From positions 2,635,001 to 2,699,000 of the forward strand of contig NZ_JACHLY010000001.1 in the NCBI RefSeq assembly GCF_014204715.1: 64,000 nt of DNA, in the 5' to 3' direction. This document shows positions 57,320 through 64,000 of this stretch, piece by piece. A program made the translations under genes and the position numbers. Each line of letters begins with the position of its first letter. Position 1 is the stretch's first letter. The notes beneath the pieces were generated by a model, which saw only the letters and a list, made by a program, of their open reading frames with translations, had not been told where the DNA came from and did not search any database. This stretch comes from Streptomonospora salina. GTDB lineage: Bacteria; Actinomycetota; Actinomycetes; Streptosporangiales; Streptosporangiaceae.

Positions 57320-57644
57320 CCTGCTTCACCAGTGGAAATGCGGTTCTTTGGGGCATCTCGGGAGCCCGGGAGGGCGATGTTTGTGACCATGTGTCGGATT
57401 TTCGGATTGGGAACCTATCGGGGATTTCATGGGCACTGACGGTTCGCCAGGAGTCGCGTCTGTGTTCGACTGAATATAGCTATGCCCTATGTCTACCCGA
57501 GTGTGCCGCATCGTCGGATTCCCATCTCGGCCGGTTCCGGACTTCCGCCTCCATTGTCGTCCCCCGCCTATACGGTGCCGATCGCACGTAAGCGCCGAAC
57601 GGCCCGCAGCGGCCGATCGCCCGTCGACGCCGTAGAGGGGACCC
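57320..57644 (-). promoter_or_regulatory. putative CRISPR leader and cas promoter region
   Basis: 325 bp between the array and csb1 without a convincing gene, with AT-richer patches (ATTTTCGGATTGGG near 57,400; GAATATAGCTATG near 57,472). By array polarity it should hold the leader on the minus side and the cas promoter on the plus side. No specific motif was identified. Confidence 0.5.
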
Positions 57645-58907
57645 ATGTCCGAGGGACTCGTGCAGACACTGCTGGACGCAGTGGACGAAAAACGCACGGT
57701 GGCAGGAATCGCGACCCAGGCCCGGTATCGCCCCCCGGAAGGGGAGAAGGTGTTCCCGCCGACCTTCCCCATCGACGGGACCAATGCGCCGGCGCCCGCC
57801 CTGGTGGGCCGGCGCCTTACCGATGAGCAGGGACGCCAGTTCATGGTGGTGCGCGAGCAGAGCGCGCACGAAACCGGCCGCAGCCCGGATGACAAGGTGC
57901 AGTACCTGATCGAGCCGCGGCGCATCGACGATGAGATGCGGGAGATCGTGGTGCTGGACCAGGTACCCAGCCAGGCCAACAGGATGGAAGCGGCACTCCT
58001 GGCGGCTCGCGACGCCGGACGGATCCGGATTCCGCTGTTCGAGCTGACCATGACCGCCTCCGACGAACTCTCGGTGCGGTTGACATCCCTGGAGTTCCCG
58101 CACCGCTTTGCCGACGCTTACCTACGCGACAGCCTGCTGGACGGCGTGGTCTTCGACCGGACGCCGGTGGGCCAGCGGCTGCGCTCGGCCACCTCTCACG
58201 ACGTACGCCCGCTCTTCGAGTACTCGCCGGAATCGCTGATCTTCGGGGCGTGGGACTCCCATCGCAAGGGCCGCGGGGTGAAAATCGCCCGCTCCTACTC
58301 CTCCTCCATGATCGGGATGGACCCCCAACTCGGGAAGCGCCGATCGGGCCGGACGGATCCCAACAACCTGACCGGTGCGGTCAAGCCCGGCCACAACGGC
58401 GCCGACTGGACCTTCACCTCCTCCGGGGAGAAGAAGAAGGGAGAGCGGCTCAGCGAGGTCGGCCACGGCAACATCGCGCCCGGCTTCGACCACGGCGGAG
58501 TGGTGATCAGCAGCGCCCAGCGCAGCGGGTGGCTGTCGCTGGCCGGTCTGGCCCAGCTGCGCTTCGGCGACGCCACCTCGGAGGCCGCCCACCTCGCCCG
58601 CGCCACATTGGCGGCGCTGGCGCTGGCAGCCGACCGGTTGGCCTTCGACACGGTTTCGCTGCGGCTGCGCTCGGGCTGCGACCTGGTGCGCACCGAGGAC
58701 CAGGTGGCGCTGGATGCCGGCAACCACCGCGAACCCCTGGACGTCGATACAGCCTCGGCGATCGCGGCCTTCCACGAGCTGGCCGAGCGCGCCGGGCAGG
58801 CCGGCATCCCGATAGCCACCGAAACCGTGTCCCTCACCCCGCATACCGCGTTGGCGCAGGCCATCGACTATGCCCTGACACGGGCCGAGACCAGCGAGGC
58901 GGAGTAG
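57645..58907 (+). CDS. cas7: type I-G Cas7 backbone protein Csb1
   Basis: 420 residues, GSU0053/Csb1 family: the Cas7 that coats crRNA in type I-G (formerly I-U) Cascade. Recognisable segments are EGEKVFPPTFPIDG, VQYLIEPRRIDDEMREIVVL and VLDQVPSQANRMEAALLA near the start, then FDRTPVGQRLRSATSHDVRP, PESLIFGAWDSHRKGRGVKI with ARSYSSSMIGMDP, and QRSGWLSLAGLAQLRF. GAGGGGACCC lies before the ATG. csb2 follows after 6 bp. It is the first gene of the cas operon. Confidence 0.92.
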   Translation: MSEGLVQTLLDAVDEKRTVAGIATQARYRPPEGEKVFPPTFPIDGTNAPAPALVGRRLTDEQGRQFMVVREQSAHETGRSPDDKVQYLIEPRRIDDEMREIVVLDQVPSQANRMEAALLAARDAGRIRIPLFELTMTASDELSVRLTSLEFPHRFADAYLRDSLLDGVVFDRTPVGQRLRSATSHDVRPLFEYSPESLIFGAWDSHRKGRGVKIARSYSSSMIGMDPQLGKRRSGRTDPNNLTGAVKPGHNGADWTFTSSGEKKKGERLSEVGHGNIAPGFDHGGVVISSAQRSGWLSLAGLAQLRFGDATSEAAHLARATLAALALAADRLAFDTVSLRLRSGCDLVRTEDQVALDAGNHREPLDVDTASAIAAFHELAERAGQAGIPIATETVSLTPHTALAQAIDYALTRAETSEAE

Positions 58908-58913
58908 TCCGGC

Positions 58914-60362
58914 ATGGCAGTCGCAATCGAAGCCCGGCTGCTTTCGGGCCGCTATGAAGCCGCGACCCAGCGCGGCGATCGGGTCGAGTGGCCGCCGCAT
59001 CCGGCGCGGGTGTTCTGCGCGCTGGTGGGCGCCGCCCGCTCCCACGCCGAGCGAGAAGCCCTGGAGTGGTTGGAAGCCCAGCCGCCCCCGCAGGTGTGGG
59101 CGCCCGAGTTGGAGGGCGACTCGGCGGTGACGACCTATGTGGTCACCAACAAGAAGAGCCCGAAGGGCGGCCATCAGAACTGGCCGGGCCGCACCGCCAC
59201 CGAACGCACCCGGGTGACCGGCATCCCCACCGACGACACTTTCGCGCTGGTGTGGGGTGAAGCCGAACCTCCCGAGGGGGTCGTGGCAGCGCTGGGCGAG
59301 GCGGCATGGCGGGTGCCCTACCTGGGGCGGGCCTCCAACCCGGCGGCGCTGCGCGTGCACACCGCCCCCACCCGCCGGGACGGGTGGGCCATCTACCGGC
59401 CAACCAGGTTGGACGCGGTCAACGCGATCGCGCTGCGGGTGTGCTATCCGGGCTATCTGCAGGCATTGGACGCGGCCTTCGACGAAGGGCGGCGCGCGTG
59501 GGAGGAGTCGCGCACCCTGCCCTACACGCGCGAGAGCGACGACGACCCCGCCCCTGAGGCGCCGACGGCAGCAGGACCCTTTGCCCGGATCCTGGCCTTC
59601 TCCCTACCGGGCGGCACCGTGCGCCCCGAGGGCATCGACCTGCTGCGCGCCACGAACACACTGCGCGCGACCGTCCTCAGCCGCATCGGCGACGCCGCAG
59701 CCGGCCAGATCACCGGCCACACCGATCCGGGCCGCGGCCACGTGGGCTACATCGGCCTGGTCGACGTGGGCCACGCAAATGCCCGCGGCCACCTGCTCGG
59801 GATGGGCGTGCTCCTGCCCGAGGACCTGGACACCGATGCGGCGGTCCAGTTGCGCCACGCGCTCACCGGCGAGGAGGGAGTGCGGGTGAAGATGGGACGG
59901 GCCGGCCACCTCGACCTCACCTACGAGCCCTGGCCTTCAACCCCGCGCCGGCTCACCCCCGGCTACTGGTCGGCCGGCGCGGGCGGGGCCTGCTGCTGGT
60001 CCAGCGCCACCCCGCTGATGCTGGACCGCTACATCCGCCCCAGCACCGACCGGGCGGCCGAGGTCGCCCGGTGCCTGGTCACCGCGGGCTACCCGGAACC
60101 GGTCCGGGTAGAGGTCGGCGACGCGCCCCTGCTGGCCGGGGCGCCGCACCGCATGAACCCCAAGACGTTCCCGCAGAACCGGCCGCGCCGCAAGATGCTG
60201 CACGCCCGCATCACCTTCCCCCACCCTGTTCGCGGTCCGGTAGCTGCCGGGTCGCTGCGCTACCTCGGCTTGGGCCTGTTCGCCCCGGCCCCCGCCCACC
60301 ACCACACCCACGACGACGAAGATGCACAACTGCGGGAGGCTGCGCATGACGTGGGACGCTGA
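58914..60362 (+). CDS. csb2: type I-G Cas5-Cas6 fusion Csb2
   Basis: 482 residues, GSU0054/Csb2 family. The N-terminal part is Cas5-like (IEARLLSGRYEAATQRGDRV, EWPPHPARVFCALVGAARS, VPYLGRASNPAALRVH); the C-terminal part is the Cas6-like RAMP that cuts pre-crRNA, with RYLGLGLFAPAPAHHHTHDD at the end and RRKMLHARITFPHPV before it. It binds the crRNA 5' handle and processes the repeats of the array upstream. The stop overlaps cas3 by 17 bp. Confidence 0.92.
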   Translation: MAVAIEARLLSGRYEAATQRGDRVEWPPHPARVFCALVGAARSHAEREALEWLEAQPPPQVWAPELEGDSAVTTYVVTNKKSPKGGHQNWPGRTATERTRVTGIPTDDTFALVWGEAEPPEGVVAALGEAAWRVPYLGRASNPAALRVHTAPTRRDGWAIYRPTRLDAVNAIALRVCYPGYLQALDAAFDEGRRAWEESRTLPYTRESDDDPAPEAPTAAGPFARILAFSLPGGTVRPEGIDLLRATNTLRATVLSRIGDAAAGQITGHTDPGRGHVGYIGLVDVGHANARGHLLGMGVLLPEDLDTDAAVQLRHALTGEEGVRVKMGRAGHLDLTYEPWPSTPRRLTPGYWSAGAGGACCWSSATPLMLDRYIRPSTDRAAEVARCLVTAGYPEPVRVEVGDAPLLAGAPHRMNPKTFPQNRPRRKMLHARITFPHPVRGPVAAGSLRYLGLGLFAPAPAHHHTHDDEDAQLREAAHDVGR

Positions 60363-63300
60363 GGGCTTCGCCCGCTTCTTCGCCGACGTGCACGGCTTCG
60401 CGCCGCTGCCCTGGCAACACGCCCTGGCCGATCATGTGCTGCAGGGCGAGGACTGGCCGCAGGAGATCGACGTGCCCACCGGGCTGGGCAAGACCGCGCT
60501 GATCGACATCGCCCTGTTCGCCTCCGCCGCCGGAGCGCCGGCGGCCCGGCGGCGGGTGTTCTTCGTCGTCGACCGGCGCCTGGTGGTCGACCAGGCCCAC
60601 ACCCACGCCCGCACCATCGCCGACGCTCTCGCCGCGCCCGGGAGCGAGGCCGTGGCGGCCGTCGCCCGAGCGCTGCGCCCCGCCGAGGGAGAGGACGGGC
60701 CGGTGGTGGAGGTCGGGCGGATGCGCGGCGGCACCACCTGGTCCTGGCGGTGGGTGGAGCGGCCCGATGCCCACGCCGTCATCGCCGGCACCGTCGACCA
60801 GATCGGCTCCCGGCTGCTGATGCGCGGCTACGGACTCAGCGCCAACCTGGCGCCGATCGACGCGGCCCTGGTGGGCACCGACAGCCTCATCGTCTGCGAC
60901 GAGGCCCACCTGGCCGAACCGTTCCTCACCACCCTGCAGGCCGCCTCCGAGTTCGCCGGCGGGCCGGGGCGGCTGCACCGCCCCACGGTGGTGGCCATGT
61001 CGGCCACGACCAACGGCATGGAGCGCACTCGCCACACCATCACCGCCGCCGACGAGAACCACCCGGTGGCGGCGGCCCGGCTGCACGCGCCCCGCCGACT
61101 CCACCTCATCCACCCCAAAGCCACCCCGGCCCAAGCCCCGCGGGCCGTCGTGGCCCAAATGGCCGCCTGGGCCCGGCACCTGGCCGACGAGCCCGACAGC
61201 GGCCGGGTGGTACTGAGCGTGTGCAACACCGTGGCCCGCTCCCGCGCCGTCTTCGACGCCCTGGCCACCGCCGGTGTACCCGCCGAACAGCGGATCCTAT
61301 TGACCGGGCGGACGCGCCCGCTGGACCGCGACCACCTGCTCGCCCGCACCGCCGACAAGTTCTTGCTGGGTCAACGAAGCTATGCGTCGGCCCCGCCATT
61401 TCACATTGTCAGCACGCAGACGATCGAGGTCGGAGCTAACCTCGACGCCGACCACCTGGTGACCGAGTCGACCTCGATATCGGCGCTGATCCAGCGGTTG
61501 GGCCGCATCGGCCGCGCCCCCGACCAGCGGCCCAACGGGGGAGCAACGGCTTCGGTGTTTCGCGCGGTGGTGGTGCATGACCCCGCCACCACCGACGACG
61601 ACCCCGTCTACGGGCCCGCCCGCCCAGCCGCCTGGGAAGTGCTCTGCCGCTACGCCACCCCGGCCCGCCCCACCCCCAAAACCAGCCCCAGCGCCGACCT
61701 GATGGGCGACCACATCGTCGCCTCCCCCGTCGCGCTGCAACGCATGCTGGCCGACCTCAGCCCTGAGGCACGAGCGCGCCTGGCGCCGCCCGCCCCGCTC
61801 GTACCTCGCGTGTGGGAGACCACCCTGCAGGCGTGGTCCAACACCGGACCGCGCCCGCACCCCGACCCGCCGGTTGCGCCCTACCTCCACGGGCTCGAGA
61901 CCCGCGAGCCGGACGTACAGATCCTCTGGCGCGCCGACCTCACCCCCGCGCACCTGCGCCAGGCCCGCACCGACGGCAGCCGCGTCGCCCCCGCTCCCGA
62001 GACGGTACAGCAGCGGCTGCAGGCCCTCCCACCGGCCGCCGAGGAGATGCTCAGCCTGCCCGCCCCGGCCCTGCGCCGCTGGGCCAACGGCAACCCGCCC
62101 GCCGACGTGGCCGACGTCGACACCGCCCACGACCCCGCCGAGCCCGACACCCAGAACGCGACGATGCGAGTGGTGCGCTACCGCGGACGCGAGGACATCG
62201 CGGTCATCCCCGCCTCGGCAATCCGCCCCGGCGACACCGTCGTCCTGCCCACATCCGCGGGCGGATGCGACGCCTACGGGTGGAACCCCGACTCCCGCGC
62301 CCCCGTGATCGACATCGGCGACCTGGCCCTGCGCCGCCATCGCCCCCACCTGCGCATCCACCCGGCCCTGCCCACCGTGCTGCAACCGGCACCCGGAGAA
62401 CCGGCCACAGACCCCGGCCCCCCGGAGGCCGACGCGCTTGAGCGCATCCGTCCCCTGCTGGAGATCCTGCAGGAGCGCGACCCCGACGCCGCCGTGCGCG
62501 GGGCCGACTTCGCCCACGCCCTCACACCGCCCCCCGCTGTGGACGCCGAACCGCTGTTCGCCACCCGCGCCCGGCGCCTGCTGCAGGTGCTGACCGACCT
62601 CGCCGCTGCCGGCCCCCGCCGCCTCAACGCCGCCCTCCTTCCCGAATCTGAGGGTGCAGCCGGGGCGGTGGTGCTCTCGACAGCCGGGGCCGGCGCCGGC
62701 GACGACGACACCTCCTCGGCCTCCACCGCCCCGGCCCCCGTCGAGCTCGACGAACACCAGCACGCGGTGGCCGACCAGGCCGCCGCCTTCGCCCGCGCCC
62801 TCGGCCTCGACGACCACACGGTCCACGCCCTCTGGCTGGCCGGGCGCCACCATGACGAGGGAAAGCGCGACCCCCGGTTCCAAGCCATGCTGCGCGGGCT
62901 GCCCGCCGACGCCCTGGACGGGCTGCCCGCATTGGCCAAGTCCGGCTTCAACCCCGCCGACCGCACCGCCTACCGCCAGGCGCTGGCCCGTTCGGGCTAC
63001 CCGCCCGGGCTGCGCCATGAGGCCCTGTCGGCGCGCATCGCCGCCGCCCTGCTCGACCAACACGGCTACGACGTCGACCGCGACCTCGTGCTGCACCTGA
63101 TCGCCACCCACCACGGCCGCGCCCGCCCGCTGATCACCCCCGTGCTCGACCCCGAACCGCCCGCGATCCCGCTGCCTACCGGGCTGGAGGCCATCACCGC
63201 GGCCAACGGGCTCGACCGGAACCAGCCGGACCGCTTCGCCCGGCTCCAGCAGCGCTACGGGCCCTGGCACCTGTGCCTACTGGAAGCGGTGGTGCGCATG

Positions 63301-64000
63301 GCCGACATCTGGTGCTCGGCCGGACACACCCTCACCACCCAAACCGCCCCCACCATCCCCCGAAGCCGGCCCCCCGCGCCCGCCCGGCCGCAGCCGGAAC
63401 ACACCGTGACCCTGCCCGCCCTGGACGGACGCGACCCCCTCGGGTTCCTCGCTGCCCTGGGGCTGCTGCGCCTGCTCACCGACCACACCGACCAAACGGC
63501 CGCGCTCGCCTTCGACCCCGCCACCGCCACCGCGCACCTCACCAGCCCGCTGCCGAGCCTGGAGGCCATTGCCCAGCAACTGCACACCCTCGTCACCGAG
63601 CTCGGCGTGGACCGGCTGCTGCCCGACGCCCCGCCCCACTGGCCACCCCAGCAGGCTTCAGACAGTGCCGCCGACCCCCTGCGGGTGCCTCACGATCGTG
63701 TGCCAGCCTTCATCGAAGACGCACTGGCAATGGCTGACGCGACCGTCGAGCAGGCGGCAGTGCGGCGATGGCTGCCGACCATCCTCACCGAGCTAGCCTC
63801 CGACACCCACAGGCCGCCTCGCGCCGCCCTAACTCCCTACATGGCGCCTGCAGGAAAGCAGACCGTTGTCACGTTCTTCAAAGCACCGCTCCTCGAGGTT
63901 CGCAACCGTCCCCGTCTGCTTGAGGAAGCGCTGCGGGCGTGGCGGCGTGTGGAGGGCACCACGGGGGAGTACCTCGACCACCGCGCCATTCGCATGGCCG
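60346..64000 (+). CDS. cas3: type I-G Cas3 helicase-HD nuclease with C-terminal extension, partial
   Basis: The reading frame is open from ATG 60346 to the window end, at least 1218 residues. The helicase comes first: IDVPTGLGKTALIDIALFAS (Walker A), SLIVCDEAHLAEPF (DEAH), VVAMSATTNG, VSTQTIEVGANLDADHLVTE and ALIQRLGRIGRAPDQ. The HD nuclease follows at about residue 835 (LAGRHHDEGKRDPRFQAM), the helicase-HD order of GSU0051-type Cas3, with IATHHGRARPL further on. After residue 1010 a Pro-rich linker leads in frame to a new domain (VTLPALDGRDPLGFLAALGL), cut by the window edge. NCBI names a separate type I-G Cas3-extension family (from memory), which this may match. Confidence 0.9.
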   Translation, partial: MTWDAEGFARFFADVHGFAPLPWQHALADHVLQGEDWPQEIDVPTGLGKTALIDIALFASAAGAPAARRRVFFVVDRRLVVDQAHTHARTIADALAAPGSEAVAAVARALRPAEGEDGPVVEVGRMRGGTTWSWRWVERPDAHAVIAGTVDQIGSRLLMRGYGLSANLAPIDAALVGTDSLIVCDEAHLAEPFLTTLQAASEFAGGPGRLHRPTVVAMSATTNGMERTRHTITAADENHPVAAARLHAPRRLHLIHPKATPAQAPRAVVAQMAAWARHLADEPDSGRVVLSVCNTVARSRAVFDALATAGVPAEQRILLTGRTRPLDRDHLLARTADKFLLGQRSYASAPPFHIVSTQTIEVGANLDADHLVTESTSISALIQRLGRIGRAPDQRPNGGATASVFRAVVVHDPATTDDDPVYGPARPAAWEVLCRYATPARPTPKTSPSADLMGDHIVASPVALQRMLADLSPEARARLAPPAPLVPRVWETTLQAWSNTGPRPHPDPPVAPYLHGLETREPDVQILWRADLTPAHLRQARTDGSRVAPAPETVQQRLQALPPAAEEMLSLPAPALRRWANGNPPADVADVDTAHDPAEPDTQNATMRVVRYRGREDIAVIPASAIRPGDTVVLPTSAGGCDAYGWNPDSRAPVIDIGDLALRRHRPHLRIHPALPTVLQPAPGEPATDPGPPEADALERIRPLLEILQERDPDAAVRGADFAHALTPPPAVDAEPLFATRARRLLQVLTDLAAAGPRRLNAALLPESEGAAGAVVLSTAGAGAGDDDTSSASTAPAPVELDEHQHAVADQAAAFARALGLDDHTVHALWLAGRHHDEGKRDPRFQAMLRGLPADALDGLPALAKSGFNPADRTAYRQALARSGYPPGLRHEALSARIAAALLDQHGYDVDRDLVLHLIATHHGRARPLITPVLDPEPPAIPLPTGLEAITAANGLDRNQPDRFARLQQRYGPWHLCLLEAVVRMADIWCSAGHTLTTQTAPTIPRSRPPAPARPQPEHTVTLPALDGRDPLGFLAALGLLRLLTDHTDQTAALAFDPATATAHLTSPLPSLEAIAQQLHTLVTELGVDRLLPDAPPHWPPQQASDSAADPLRVPHDRVPAFIEDALAMADATVEQAAVRRWLPTILTELASDTHRPPRAALTPYMAPAGKQTVVTFFKAPLLEVRNRPRLLEEALRAWRRVEGTTGEYLDHRAIRMA

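Noticed and set aside
57135-57356. 73-codon minus-strand frame with repeated VHGSE...VHVEG peptides
   Set aside because: The peptide repeats are only the translation of the CRISPR repeats; the DNA periodicity (36+36) explains them better.
49057-64000. Second copy of the tRNA-Ile 3' end as attR
   Set aside because: No repeat of the last 20 bp was found by eye in the remaining window, so the right boundary is left open.

Overview
This is a high-GC actinobacterial chromosome segment spanning the replication origin. The order dnaB, MATE exporter, amidase, rplI-rpsR-ssb-rpsF, PBP, padR-ino1, cca, DUF6049, murJ, sigM, trxBA, parBA, rsmG, khpB-yidC-yidD-rnpA-rpmH, dnaA, dnaN, gnd, recF, DUF721, gyrB, gyrA, DUF3566, tRNA-Ile is, from memory, the conserved core arrangement of Streptomyces and relatives. 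The many GTG/TTG starts, the SigR-type promoter before trxB and the DnaB intein type suggest Streptosporangiales, probably Nocardiopsaceae; the family is inference.

Layout. 1-1548: 5' part of dnaB (minus strand), interrupted in the Walker A motif by a 187-residue mini-intein with the class 3 W-C-T residues; a DnaA-box-like cluster lies just upstream. 1885-10076: MATE exporter, Tat-exported amidase, then a minus-strand run PBP, GT87 glycosyltransferase, rpsF, ssb, rpsR, rplI. 10.2-15 kb: padR and ino1 with a perfect upstream palindrome, a membrane protein and an MFS transporter. 15.2-28.5 kb: cca, DUF6049, two tandem murJ paralogues, a MurJ-linked pseudokinase with a discoidin-like domain, sigM with its anti-sigma factor, and trxBA. 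28.4-34.3 kb: segregation and membrane-insertion genes, with parS sites and a perfect hairpin with 35-bp arms. 34.3-48.8 kb: two DnaA-box lobes flanking dnaA, then dnaN to gyrA and a DUF3566 membrane protein.

48,983-49,056 is tRNA-Ile(GAT). Beyond it the gene content becomes accessory: an excisionase-like protein, a double-XRE regulator, an ADP-ribosylglycohydrolase/phosphatase fusion, two related N-6 DNA methylase-like proteins (one with a decayed SAM site), a DUF2637 (SpdB-like) membrane protein and a winged-helix protein. This resembles an actinobacterial integrative conjugative element (AICE) lacking a visible integrase. Two of its transcription units share a GTTTGCTTAA operator-like motif.

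57,140 to the end is a type I-G (formerly I-U) CRISPR-Cas locus: a three-repeat array, a leader-like gap, csb1 (cas7), csb2 (cas5-cas6) and a cas3 whose frame runs on past the HD domain into a further domain and off the window. Adaptation genes are not visible.

The core functions are coupled: replication initiation and elongation (dnaA, dnaB, dnaN, recF, gyrase), segregation (ParAB-parS), envelope growth (murJ, PBP, pseudokinase, amidase, YidC/YidD) and thiol stress (sigM, trxBA). The right end is a defence and mobility island at the tRNA.
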